From Streptomyces mutabilis (GTDB lineage Bacteria > Actinomycetota > Actinomycetes > Streptomycetales > Streptomycetaceae), in assembly GCF_014649815.1 (NCBI RefSeq), contig NZ_BMTT01000010.1:62001-126000 (forward strand): DNA of 64,000 nucleotides, given 5' to 3'. This document shows positions 15,129 through 23,124 of this stretch, one piece after another. The notes beneath the pieces were generated by a model. The model had not been told where the DNA came from, did no database searches, and saw only the letters and a program-made list of their open reading frames with translations. Each line of letters starts with the position of its first letter. Within the stretch, counting starts at the first letter, position 1. Both the position numbers and the translations under genes were made by a program.

Positions 15129-16484
15129 ATGGAGAAGCAGAACCTGCCCGTCGTGGTCGTCGGAGCCGGCCCGGTCGGCCTGGCCGCCGCCGCACACCTC
15201 GTGGAGCGCGGTATCGAGCCGCTGGTGCTGGAGGCCGGCGCGTCGGCCGCCACGGCGGTGCGGGACTGGGCGCACGTCCGCCTGTTCTCGCCGTGGGCCG
15301 AGGTCATCGACCCCGCCGCCGAGAAGCTGCTCGCCCCCACCGGCTGGGTCCGCCCCGACGGGACGACGTACCCGACGGGCGGCGACTGGGCCGAGCGGTA
15401 CCTCCAGCCGCTCGCCGACGTCCTCGGCGACAAGGTCCGCTACGGAGCGATGGTCACCGGTGTGGCCCGCGCCGGCCGTGACCGGACCGTCGACTCCGGC
15501 CGTGAGGAGCAGCCCTTCACCGTGCACATCGCCACCGCGGACGGCGGCGAGGAACGGATCACCGCCCGCGCCGTCATCGACGCCTCCGGCACCTGGTCCG
15601 TGCCCAGCCCCATGGGTGCGAACGGCATCCCCGCCCTCGGTGAGAACAAGACGGCCGACCACGTCGCCTACCGCGTCCCCGACCTGAAGGACCCGGCCGT
15701 CCGAGCCCGCTACGCCGGCAAGCGCACGGCGGTCGTCGGCTCCGGCGCCTCCGCCTTCACCGCGCTCGCCCTGCTGGCCGACCTGGCCGGGGAGGAAACG
15801 GACACGCACGCGGTCTGGATCCTGCGCCGGGGCATCGGCGACGCCACGTACGGCGGCGGCGAGGCCGACCAGCTCCCGGCCCGCGGCGCCCTCGGCCTGC
15901 GCGCCAAGGCAGCGGTGGAGAAGGGGCACGCCAGCGCCGTCACCGGATTCCGTACGGAAGCGGTCGAACGGGACGGCGACCGGCTGGTCCTCCTCGCCGA
16001 GGACGGCCGCCGCCTGGATCCGGTCGACGAGGTCATCGTCCTGACCGGTTTCCGTCCCGACCTGTCCTTCCTCTCCGAGCTCCGCCTCGGCCTCGACGAA
16101 CGCCTCCAGGCCCCGATCGCGCTGGCCCCGCTGATCGACCCGAACGTCCACTCCTGCGGCACGGTCTACCCGCACGGCGTGAAGGAACTGTCCCACCCGG
16201 AGCAGGACGTGTACCTGGTCGGCATGAAGTCCTACGGCCGCGCGCCCACCTTCCTCGCCATGACCGGATACGAGCAGGTCCGTTCCATCACCGCCGCCCT
16301 GGCCGGCGACCACGAGGCAGCCGGGCGCGTCGAGCTGACCCTGCCGGAGACCGGTGTGTGCGGCGGCGCCGGCCTGTTCGACGAGCCCGACGCCGCGCAG
16401 AGCGACGAGGGCGGCGGCTGCTGCGCGGCCCCGGCCACGCTGCAGATAGGCACCGTCTCCCCGGCCGCCTACGGCGGCTGTTGA
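15129..16484 (+). CDS. FAD-dependent pyridine-nucleotide oxidoreductase with Cys-rich tail
   Basis: A 451-residue flavoprotein. The FAD motif is VVVVGAGPVGLAAAAHLVER, the NAD(P) fold AVVGSGASAFTALALLADLA, and the FAD-closing motif VIVLTGFRPDLSFLSEL. The C-terminal about 50 residues are unusual: GVCGGAGLF, GGGCCAAP and a terminal GGC give four cysteines that could handle arsenic. It lies between the Cys-rich micro-protein and arsI, which points to a redox step on organic or inorganic arsenicals (for instance MAs(V) to MAs(III) or the reverse); that role is inference. GAAGGAAG precedes the ATG at 15129. Confidence 0.85.
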   Translation: MEKQNLPVVVVGAGPVGLAAAAHLVERGIEPLVLEAGASAATAVRDWAHVRLFSPWAEVIDPAAEKLLAPTGWVRPDGTTYPTGGDWAERYLQPLADVLGDKVRYGAMVTGVARAGRDRTVDSGREEQPFTVHIATADGGEERITARAVIDASGTWSVPSPMGANGIPALGENKTADHVAYRVPDLKDPAVRARYAGKRTAVVGSGASAFTALALLADLAGEETDTHAVWILRRGIGDATYGGGEADQLPARGALGLRAKAAVEKGHASAVTGFRTEAVERDGDRLVLLAEDGRRLDPVDEVIVLTGFRPDLSFLSELRLGLDERLQAPIALAPLIDPNVHSCGTVYPHGVKELSHPEQDVYLVGMKSYGRAPTFLAMTGYEQVRSITAALAGDHEAAGRVELTLPETGVCGGAGLFDEPDAAQSDEGGGCCAAPATLQIGTVSPAAYGGC

Positions 16485-16513
16485 AACACCACTCCCCTCC
16501 CAGGAGGTTCACC

Positions 16514-16963
16514 ATGTCCCGCGTGCAACTCGCCCTACGGGTACCGGATCTCTCCGCTTCCATCGCCTTCTACACGAAGCTCTTCGGAGTCGAGCCCGCC
16601 AAGCTCCGCGACGGCTACGCCAACTTCGCCATCACCGAACCCCCGCTCAAGCTCGTGCTGCTCGGAGGCGAGCCGGACGCCGCGACACGTATGGATCACC
16701 TCGGTGTCGAGGTCGACAGCACGGAAGCCGTCCACGCGGCCACCACCCGGCTGAGCGAGGCGGGACTGGCGACGGCCGAGGAGGACGACACGGCCTGCTG
16801 CTACGCCCTGCAGGACAAGGTCTGGGTCCACGGCCCCGGCCAGGAGCCCTGGGAGGTCTACGTGGTCAAGGCCGACGCCGGCACCCTGACCAAGCAGAGC
16901 GCCGGCCCTGCCGACGCTGACACCGGTGCCAAGGGACCGGCCGACGCTGCCGGATGCTGCTGA
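16514..16963 (+). CDS. arsI: ArsI/CadI-family C-As lyase (organoarsenical resistance)
   Basis: A 149-residue single-domain VOC-fold enzyme. ArsI is a non-heme Fe(II) dioxygenase that cleaves the C-As bond of trivalent methylated and aromatic arsenicals to As(III). Seen here are an N-terminal VQLALRVPDL strand, a His in MDHLGVEV, the arsenic-binding cysteine pair in TACCYALQDKVWV, and a Glu in PWEVYVVKAD, matching the metal and substrate ligands of the family. A non-conserved tail ends in AGCC. AGGAGG lies 6 bp before the ATG. The As(III) it produces would leave through Acr3. Confidence 0.93.
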   Translation: MSRVQLALRVPDLSASIAFYTKLFGVEPAKLRDGYANFAITEPPLKLVLLGGEPDAATRMDHLGVEVDSTEAVHAATTRLSEAGLATAEEDDTACCYALQDKVWVHGPGQEPWEVYVVKADAGTLTKQSAGPADADTGAKGPADAAGCC

Positions 16964-17078
16964 CCCGCCGGTGGCCAACCTTCACACCAGCGAGGCCGTG
17001 TCGTCCGCAGCAAGGAGTCAAGCGGTCACGGCCGCGCGGTCACGGTGTACCGGCGTCGCTGTATGACCCTGAGGGGTA

Positions 17079-17342
17079 TCAGCGACGTGCCTTGGCACGG
17101 TCGAGGGCGGCGACACCGAGGGCTGCGAGTGCGATCTGGATGAGCCACTCGACCCAGTCGACGCCGTCGGTGTCGGCGACACCGAACGCTGCGGCGAGGG
17201 CTGAGCCGATGAGAGCGGCGACGATGCCGACCGCGATGGTCCACAGGATGCCGATGCGCTGCCGTCCGGGAATGACGAGTCGGCCAAGGACCCCGATGAC
17301 GATGCCGATCACGATGGCGCTGATGATGCCGGAGATCTCCAC
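17079..17342 (-). CDS. GlsB/YeaQ/YmgE-family membrane protein (second copy)
   Basis: An 87-residue small membrane protein with GIISAIVIGIVIGVLGRLVIPG, then a second segment TIAVGIVAALIGSALAAAFG, a third segment near the C-terminus and a KARR end. It is related to the gene at 5929 but the last segment is different, so the two are paralogues rather than a recent duplication. The GTG at 17342 is chosen because GAAGGGG precedes it at 5-bp spacing; the upstream ATG in the frame is not supported. It is monocistronic and opposite in direction to the BlaI/M56 pair. Confidence 0.87.
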   Translation of the reverse strand: MEISGIISAIVIGIVIGVLGRLVIPGRQRIGILWTIAVGIVAALIGSALAAAFGVADTDGVDWVEWLIQIALAALGVAALDRAKARR

Positions 17343-17410
17343 GTCTACCCCTTCGTTGTCTTTACCTCGCGCCTCCGACTGCCCCCTCAAGGGGCTGCCA
17401 TTCCACCGTC

Positions 17411-17650
17411 ATGCAGCTGGTCAGGGAGGGGCCTGCCTGGCGCGAGGGCGCGGAAGCCGAAGTCGCCGTACCGGCCGAGGAGGCTGGAGTGCGTTCCTGG
17501 GCTGCGCCCGCTGTGAAGGCAGCGGACTCGGTGTTCGGTCCGAGTGAACTGGCTCTGGCGCTGGTCGTGGTGGTCGTCGTTCTCGGGGCCGAGAAGGGGC
17601 CCGAGTCGATGCGCTCGGCGGGCAAGGCCGCACGCATCCTGATGGTGTAG
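17411..17650 (+). pseudogene. TatA-like fragment upstream of the BlaI gene
   Basis: The last about 38 residues read VFGPSELALALVVVVVVLGA, then EKGPESMRSAGKAARILMV. This matches the single helix and amphipathic segment of TatA (FGPSEL...GAKKLPE..RSLGKALRI). The N-terminal 40 codons are not TatA-like and the normal charged C-tail is missing, since a stop follows ILMV. It may be a decayed tatA copy or a minimal peptide starting from a GTG near 17530. Confidence 0.4.
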
Positions 17651-17723
17651 AGGGTGTGGCGGTCGGAGGCGTCTATACGATGTCCGCCCGGGACGCGAGC
17701 GGTGGGTGGAAGGGAGGCGGGGC

Positions 17724-18110
17724 GTGGCGGACAGTCGGCGTCCCCGGCGGCGGGGGCAGGGCGAGCTCGAGGCGCTGGTGCTGTCGGCGCTGCGGGAGAC
17801 GGGCGGGCCGGCCACGGCCGGCCAGGTGCACGATTACCTGGGCGAGGATCTCGCCTACACGACGGTGATCACTATCTTGACCCGATTGCTGGACAAGGGT
17901 GTGGTGGCCCGTGAGCGGTCAGGCCGTTCGTTCGTCTGGCGGCCGGTCGCCGACCAGGCGGGTCTGGCGGCGCGGAAGATGCGCCGGGTGCTGGACGCGG
18001 AGAACGACAGGGAGGCGGTGCTGACCAGCTTCCTCACCGCGCTCGACCCGGCTGACGAACAGCTTCTGCGCGGCCTGCTGGCCCAGCCGCGGAGCGACGG
18101 AGGAGACTGA
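17724..18110 (+). CDS. BlaI/MecI/CopY-family transcriptional repressor
   Basis: A 128-residue winged-helix repressor. Residues about 12-75 form the DNA-binding domain (GELEALVLSALRETGGPATA, then AYTTVITILTRLLDKGVVAR, then GRSFVWRPVAD), and the C-terminal helices dimerise. BlaI-type repressors bind palindromes with TACA/TGTA half-sites and are inactivated by cleavage by an M56 membrane protease. The GTG at 17724 follows GGGAGG. The M56 protease gene starts 7 bp downstream. No beta-lactamase is nearby, so the target genes differ from the textbook case. Confidence 0.94.
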   Translation: MADSRRPRRRGQGELEALVLSALRETGGPATAGQVHDYLGEDLAYTTVITILTRLLDKGVVARERSGRSFVWRPVADQAGLAARKMRRVLDAENDREAVLTSFLTALDPADEQLLRGLLAQPRSDGGD

Positions 18111-18116
18111 CACCTC

Positions 18117-19055
18117 ATGGGGGTCTTCGTCTTCCTGCCGCTCGTCCTGCCACTCACCGCTTGGCCGATCTCCCGGCTGGCCGAGCAGCATCTGCACCCG
18201 CGGACAGCGACCAGGCTGCTCACAGTTGTGGCCACTGTGATGGCGCTGTGCAGCACGGTGTGCCTGGCACTGGTCATGGTGGTCGGGACGGCGCAGCTAC
18301 CGGGGAATCCTCTGCCTGACGGCTGGTCCGACCCGGAGGTGCGCGCGGCGGTTCCTTTCGACGAAGTGGCCGGGAAGGTGGCGATCCCGGCTCTGGGTGC
18401 GGTGCTCCTGGCCTGCGGGCGGACGCTGTGGCGGCACGGCCGGGTACGCCGTCGTGCTCACCGCGCGCTGGCCGGACTGCCGGATACCACGGTGGCCGTA
18501 CTCGCGGACGACGTCCCTTATGCGTACGCCTTGCCCGGCGCACGACGAGACCGAGTCGTGGTGACCACCGCCCTGCTTGGCTGCCTGGAACCGGCGGAGC
18601 GCCGGGCGCTCTTCGCCCACGAGCGGGCGCACCTCGCCGGGCGGCATCACCGCTACCTGCTCGCGGTGCAACTGGCGTCGCGCGCCAACCCGTTCTTGCG
18701 ACCACTGCGCTCCACAGTGACGTACGCGGCGGAACGGTGGGCCGACGAGGAAGCGGCCCGTGCCGTGGGGAACCGGCGGGTTGTGGCACACGCGATCGGC
18801 AAGGCGGCCCTGGTGTCACGCGAAGTGCCCGTGGCGACACTGGCGGGCATGGCCGGGCCGGGGCCGGTGCCGGTGCCGCGCAGGGTGGCTGCCCTGCTGA
18901 AGCCCGCTCCGGTGCCGCGTAACTGGCCGTCGGTGTCCACATCGGTGGGGCGGGCGGCGTGGGCGGCGGCGGCGGGCACCGCCGTGTCGGCGATGTCGTC
19001 CGCGAACTCGGCCGTGACCATGTTCTTCATCCTGCACACTGCGACACCGCTCTGA
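18117..19055 (+). CDS. M56-family membrane metallopeptidase (BlaR1/MecR1-like)
   Basis: A 312-residue membrane zinc protease. It has hydrophobic segments at about 3-17, 33-57 and 88-101, a cytosolic protease domain with HERAHLAGRHH (HExxH zinc site, near residues 168-172) and a distal Glu in AERWADEEAA, and a last hydrophobic segment at about 286-308. It lacks the penicillin-binding sensor domain of BlaR1, so the inducing signal is unknown. It is paired with the BlaI gene, 6 bp apart, and probably cleaves that repressor. Confidence 0.92.
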   Translation: MGVFVFLPLVLPLTAWPISRLAEQHLHPRTATRLLTVVATVMALCSTVCLALVMVVGTAQLPGNPLPDGWSDPEVRAAVPFDEVAGKVAIPALGAVLLACGRTLWRHGRVRRRAHRALAGLPDTTVAVLADDVPYAYALPGARRDRVVVTTALLGCLEPAERRALFAHERAHLAGRHHRYLLAVQLASRANPFLRPLRSTVTYAAERWADEEAARAVGNRRVVAHAIGKAALVSREVPVATLAGMAGPGPVPVPRRVAALLKPAPVPRNWPSVSTSVGRAAWAAAAGTAVSAMSSANSAVTMFFILHTATPL

Positions 19056-19240
19056 TCGAGAGGGCCGACGGCCAGGCGCGGTCTGCCGACGCGACAACGG
19101 TGGAAACCCCGGCGAAGGTCCATTCACGGGCGATCGGCGACAGCCTGGCGGCCAGGATGCCGGCGGCAGGCGGCACACGTGCGGCCGTGGTGAGCGGCGC
19201 GACCGTACCCGACGGTGCGGCGCTCCCGGCATTCCCCGAA

Positions 19241-19260
19241 CTTCTACATGACTGTAGAGT
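19241..19260 (+). promoter_or_regulatory. BlaI/CopY-like palindrome, site 2 (LCP gene)
   Basis: CTTCTACA (19241-19248), TGAC, TGTAGAGT (19253-19260): six perfectly paired bases per arm with the same 4-nt spacer as site 1. It lies 79 bp upstream of the LCP start and 1.1 kb downstream of the BlaI gene. Confidence 0.55.
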
Positions 19261-19338
19261 TTTGCTGCTCGGCGGCAGAGACGTCGGGTGCCGGACACCA
19301 GAAACCGGGCGGCACGGCTGAGCGGAGGATCGTCCTCG

Positions 19339-20715
19339 ATGAGCGGTAAGGGAAGGCGGCGCGCTTCCTCGGACAGGCCACCCCGGCTGACCAGGCGGGG
19401 ACGGATCCTGCTGTGGGGTGCCGGCGTGTGCTCCGTGCTCATCTTGGGTGTCGCCGGGGTCGGCGCATGGGTCTACGAGGACCTGGACGGCAACATCGAC
19501 GCCGCCGACGTCGACAACAAGTTGGGCGGCGATCGCCCCGAGAACCTCAGTCCCGGTTCGAAGAACATCCTGGTGGTCGGCTCCGACAGTCGGGACGGCG
19601 ACAACGCCGAGTACGGCAAGGGCCTGACCACCATGCAGTCGGACACGCTGATGGTGCTGCACGTACCCGCGAACCGTGAGTGGGCCACGGTCGTGTCGTT
19701 CCCGCGCGACTCGTGGGTGGAGATACCCGCCTGCGACAGGGGTGACGGTGCGACGTCCGCACCCCATCACGCCAAGATCAACGAGGCGTTCGCGATCGGT
19801 GGTATGAGCGGCGATGTGGCCGGTGCCGCCGCCTGCACCATCAAGACGGTGGAGGCCGGCACCGGCCTGCGCATCGATCACTTCATGTCCGTCGATTTCC
19901 AGGGTTTCAAGGGCATGGTCAACGCTCTGGACGGCATAGAGGTGTGTCCCGAAGAAGCCATCCATGACAAGAAGGCCCACCTGGACCTGGAGGCGGGCTG
20001 CCAGACCGTCAAGGACGAAGAGGCACTCGGGTACGTCCGTGCACGCTACAGCGTCGGCGACGGATCAGACGTCGGGCGCATCGGCAGGCAGCAGGAGTTC
20101 ATGGAGGCGCTGGCGGCCAAGGCGCAGTCCAAGCTGACGAACCCCAACTCCCTTTACGGATTTCTGCAGTCGGCCACCAAGTCGCTCACGACGGACAAGG
20201 ACCTGGCCGGCATCAAACCGCTCTACGGCCTTGCCGCCGAACTGAAGGACATCCCCAGCGACCGGCTCACCTTCCTCACCGTGCCGAACTACCCGCGTGA
20301 GGCCGATGTGCCCACGGACAAGGCCAACGTCGTGTGGCAGTATCCGCAGGCGGCCGAAGTGTTCACGTCACTGGCCGAGGACGAGGAGATCGACAAGGAA
20401 CAGGTGGAGGCGGACGCGGAGAACCCGGTCCATGCCTCTGCCGTACGGGTGCGCGTCCTCAACGGCACCGGAGTGCCCGGGCGAGCCGCGGCCGTCGCCG
20501 AGGAACTGCGTCAGGCGGGCTTCACCGTCCTCGACACAGGCAACGCTGAGGCGAGCAGCAAGACCACGGTGAGCTATCCGTCCGGCCTGGAGCGGCAGGC
20601 CGAGGTGCTCACAAGCAGGACACCCGGTGCCCGGTCTCAGCGGGACGAGGAGGCCGCGTCCGGACTGGTGACCCTCGTCGTGGGAACCGATCTCGTTCCC
20701 GAACGTATCCGGTGA
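19339..20715 (+). CDS. LytR-CpsA-Psr (LCP) family cell-wall glycopolymer ligase
   Basis: A 458-residue membrane-anchored extracellular enzyme that attaches teichoic acids or other polymers to peptidoglycan. It has one N-terminal helix (ILLWGAGVCSVLILGVAGVG), an LCP domain (about 75-270) with NILVVGSDSRDGD, the Arg-bearing VVSFPRDSWVEIP and GYVRARYSVGDGSDVGR-type motifs, and a C-terminal LytR_C domain (VRVRVLNGTGVPGRAAAVAE). GGAGG precedes the ATG at 19339. The palindrome at 19241 lies in its promoter, linking it to the proposed BlaI/M56 envelope regulon. Confidence 0.93.
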   Translation: MSGKGRRRASSDRPPRLTRRGRILLWGAGVCSVLILGVAGVGAWVYEDLDGNIDAADVDNKLGGDRPENLSPGSKNILVVGSDSRDGDNAEYGKGLTTMQSDTLMVLHVPANREWATVVSFPRDSWVEIPACDRGDGATSAPHHAKINEAFAIGGMSGDVAGAAACTIKTVEAGTGLRIDHFMSVDFQGFKGMVNALDGIEVCPEEAIHDKKAHLDLEAGCQTVKDEEALGYVRARYSVGDGSDVGRIGRQQEFMEALAAKAQSKLTNPNSLYGFLQSATKSLTTDKDLAGIKPLYGLAAELKDIPSDRLTFLTVPNYPREADVPTDKANVVWQYPQAAEVFTSLAEDEEIDKEQVEADAENPVHASAVRVRVLNGTGVPGRAAAVAEELRQAGFTVLDTGNAEASSKTTVSYPSGLERQAEVLTSRTPGARSQRDEEAASGLVTLVVGTDLVPERIR

Positions 20716-20846
20716 GCGGCGCTTCGGGGGCCGATCGGACCCGGTCGTCCGCAGGTGCGGCCTGCGTCGGTCCGGCTGCGAAGGGCGGAGAGACCTGCCG
20801 GAACGACACAAGACTGTGATCGCTCCGGCGCGGGCCTGTCTTCTGG

Positions 20847-21302
20847 TCAGAGATCGAACTCGTGGGGCGGGAGGTCAAGGGCGTAGCACGCCTCGCGAAC
20901 GACGGCCTGCTCGTCCTTGTCGAAGTCGCCGTCGGCTCCGCCGATCACGATGCCGATCTGCACCACGGCCCGAGCCTCGGCGGGCTTCTTCTTCGCCTTG
21001 GCGATCTCCTGGAGGATGCTGACCTTGCCGAGCGCGAAGTCGGCGGCGAGCTTGTTCAGGTTGTCCTCGAAGCGGCGGTGCAGCTCGTCGGCGGGAAAGT
21101 TCTGCAGTACGTCGTTGGTGGCGATGAGCTGGGCGACGCGCTGCCGTTCCGAGGAGTCGACGGTGCCGTCGGCTGCGGCGACCAGCGCGCACATCGCCAT
21201 GCTCGCGTCGCGGAAGGCGCCGCTCTTGAGGTCGTTCTTCTTCGCCGTGAGCTGGGTCTGCATCTGGGACGCGGACTCCTTGAAGCGGTCCCACAGGGCC
21301 AT
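20847..21302 (-). CDS. TerB-family protein
   Basis: A 151-residue all-helical TerB-like protein. It starts MALWDRFKESASQMQTQL and contains the two acidic, metal-binding-like helix-loop repeats ALVAAADGTVDSSERQRV and GIVIGGADGDFDKDEQAVV. TerB proteins are associated with tellurite and other stress systems and with TerD proteins. GGAG lies 5 bp before the ATG at 21302. The gene follows the Spo0M-like and helix-hairpin-helix genes on the same strand with 100-140-bp gaps, so read-through from the promoter at 22.8 kb is possible. Confidence 0.88.
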   Translation of the reverse strand: MALWDRFKESASQMQTQLTAKKNDLKSGAFRDASMAMCALVAAADGTVDSSERQRVAQLIATNDVLQNFPADELHRRFEDNLNKLAADFALGKVSILQEIAKAKKKPAEARAVVQIGIVIGGADGDFDKDEQAVVREACYALDLPPHEFDL

Positions 21303-21438
21303 GAACACTCCAAACGGGTCAAGGGGAGCCCCTGCGCGATGCGGCTCGGGGCAGTTGAACGCTCGTTATGTGGTCGGAAAAGCGGATGACGGAGCGCGCG
21401 GCTCCGTCCCTGGGCCTGGCGTGGGCTCCGGCTGCCGC

Positions 21439-22440
21439 TCAGTCCTCGCTCTCCTCGTCGCCCTCGAAGAAGTCCCCCACCTCGTCGACGACTTCGGCGG
21501 CGACCATGCCGCCGACGACGCCGACCGCGAGGCCGGCGGCTCCGGCAGCGATCGCCGTTCCCATACCCGGGCCGGAGCGGTGGTGGTCGTCGTGATGATG
21601 CTCACCGTGGCCGTGGTGGCCGTGGTGGCCGTGGTGTCCGTGGTCGGCGAAGGGCGCACCGTGCCCGTAGGCGGACCGGTGCTCGACGAGCTGACGGATC
21701 CAGCCGTCGACTTCCGCCGTCCAGTCGCGGTTGTCGTGGTGGCCGACGGTGAAGCGGGTGAGCGCGTCGTGGCCGGAGGAGAACAGGCCGCCGCGCTTGT
21801 CGGCTTCCAGTACCACCTCCAGGTCAGCGGGGCCGGCCAGGAAGGTCAGCTCGATCTCGTTGACCTGGTGGGCGTACTGGGGTGCGGGGGTGAGCTCGAT
21901 CTCCTGGTAGAAGGGGAGCTGTTGCCCGGTGCCGCCGATGTGTCCGTATTCGAGGTCGGCGGACTTGAAGCCGAAGCCGAGCTGTCCGAGGGCTTCCAGG
22001 ATCGCTTCCTGGACCGGCAACGGGCCGACGGTGAGCTGGTCCAGGTCGCCCTTGTCCTTGGCGCCGGCGACCGCGAGCTCGGTGCGCACACCGAGCACGA
22101 TGCCCAGAGGTTGCCCGTACAGTTCGGTGACGGGTGTCTCCCAGGGCAATGTGACGGTGAAGGGGACGCTGCGTGCCTCTTCGGCGGTCAGCCGGAAGCC
22201 GCCGCCGACGGTGAACCGGTCGAAGACGACGACGCCCTCGCTCTCCCCCTCCTCGTGCTCGGCCTCGACCCGGGCCACGAGGTCGAGCGTGATGTGCTCG
22301 ATGTCGAAATCGGCCTGGCCACCTTTGAGGTGCACCTGACCGCTGAGCGTGCCGCCGGGCAGCACGGGAGCAGGGTCGAGGACCGTGTCGACCGTGGGGG
22401 CGCCCACGCCGAGCGAGCCGAGAAGTCGCTTGAACACCAT
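21439..22440 (-). CDS. Spo0M-like (SpoOM) arrestin-fold protein with His-rich tail
   Basis: A 333-residue protein. The N-terminal about 240 residues are Spo0M-type (MVFKRLLGSLGVGAPTVDTV, GGTLSGQVHLKGGQADFDIE, VPFTVTLPWETPVTELYGQP), an arrestin-like beta fold linked to sporulation control and stress in other bacteria. Residues about 265-285 are a His/Gly tract (HGHHGHHGHHGHG), which could bind Ni, Zn or Cu. It ends with a Gly/Ala hydrophobic stretch and a strongly acidic C-terminus (FFEGDEESED). The ATG at 22440 has AAGGAG upstream; a GTG at 22452 is too close to it. Confidence 0.88.
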   Translation of the reverse strand: MVFKRLLGSLGVGAPTVDTVLDPAPVLPGGTLSGQVHLKGGQADFDIEHITLDLVARVEAEHEEGESEGVVVFDRFTVGGGFRLTAEEARSVPFTVTLPWETPVTELYGQPLGIVLGVRTELAVAGAKDKGDLDQLTVGPLPVQEAILEALGQLGFGFKSADLEYGHIGGTGQQLPFYQEIELTPAPQYAHQVNEIELTFLAGPADLEVVLEADKRGGLFSSGHDALTRFTVGHHDNRDWTAEVDGWIRQLVEHRSAYGHGAPFADHGHHGHHGHHGHGEHHHDDHHRSGPGMGTAIAAGAAGLAVGVVGGMVAAEVVDEVGDFFEGDEESED

Positions 22441-22535
22441 CGTGGCGTCCACTCCTTAAGCGTGCGTGTGGTTCTTCAGGAAGGTGCCGTCCGCCCGCGC
22501 GGCGACGGACGGCACTACGTCCGTTGCCCGGCCGA

Positions 22536-22754
22536 CTACTTGGCCGCTTCGAGAGCGGCGAGGGCCTGCGCCCAGCGGACGTACTTCAAGTCGGCCAGGT
22601 CCGCGACGGTCTTGACGCCGAATGCCTCCCGGAGCAGCTCACCGTCTCGGTCGGAGACACCCTTCAGCGCCGCCACGGGGGCGGCGAGTATCTCCTGCAG
22701 GCTCTTGTCCGCCCACGCCTTGTCCAGCACCTTGTCCAGGTCGATCGAGGTCAT
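22536..22754 (-). CDS. Small helix-hairpin-helix protein (DUF4332-like)
   Basis: A 72-residue helical protein: MTSIDLDKVLDKAWADKSLQ, then LKGVSDRDGELLREAFGVKT and VADLADLKYVRWAQALAALE. The pattern (a domain ending where DAELL..AFGI.TV.DLA..K is recognised) resembles helix-hairpin-helix/DUF4332 modules that bind nucleic acids or act as scaffolds. A truncated copy of the same gene lies at 10456-10547 beside arsC. GGAG precedes the ATG at 22754. Its promoter carries palindrome site 3. Confidence 0.78.
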   Translation of the reverse strand: MTSIDLDKVLDKAWADKSLQEILAAPVAALKGVSDRDGELLREAFGVKTVADLADLKYVRWAQALAALEAAK

Positions 22755-23124
22755 GTGTGTCGTCTCCATAGGGCGCGGGCCCGGGTCGCCCCAGGGCCTG
22801 TTTCTACAAACGAGTAGAAGCATAGAGTTGCCTCGGCGGATCAAGAGCGCCCTGCGGGTTGCCTCGCCGGGAAAGGCCGAAATCCGCCCCTGGGCTGGCC
22901 AGAGGCTGCTCGGCGCGAAGGCCGTTCACTGGTGGTGGTGTGCCGGAAGTGAGGGGACGCATGCCGGGGATGGGAACCTGGTTTCAGCCAGAACCGTTCT
23001 GCTGTCTGCACGTTCAGGTAAGGAGCCGGCGCTTGTCCGCCAGATCGACGGGTTCTTCGGGGCTCGGTCCTCGGCCGTTCCGTACACGGTTTGTTGAGCA
23101 GGGCCCGCGGCGGGGTGGTGAGGG
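22755..23124. other. Intergenic region with palindrome site 3
   Basis: It holds the promoter of the helix-hairpin-helix gene, including the palindrome at 22801-22820 and a possible -10 (TATGCT on the minus strand) just upstream of it. The remaining 300 bp up to the CNNM gene show no supported gene; they likely contain the promoter of the two CNNM genes. Confidence 0.5.
22801..22820 (-). promoter_or_regulatory. BlaI/CopY-like palindrome, site 3 (HHH/Spo0M/TerB genes)
   Basis: TTTCTACA (22801-22808), AACG, AGTAGAAG (22813-22820). TTCTAC pairs with GTAGAA at the same overall geometry as sites 1, 2 and 4. It lies 47 bp 5' of the helix-hairpin-helix gene, just downstream of a possible -10, a typical repressor position. 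Confidence 0.5.

Noticed and set aside
14886-16313. 475-codon minus frame opposite the FAD oxidoreductase
   Set aside because: Gly/Asp/Val-rich shadow; the plus strand shows a complete FAD/NAD(P) enzyme.
17724-19055. Beta-lactam resistance locus
   Set aside because: BlaI and M56 are present but there is no beta-lactamase or PBP2a-like gene and the protease lacks a penicillin sensor domain.
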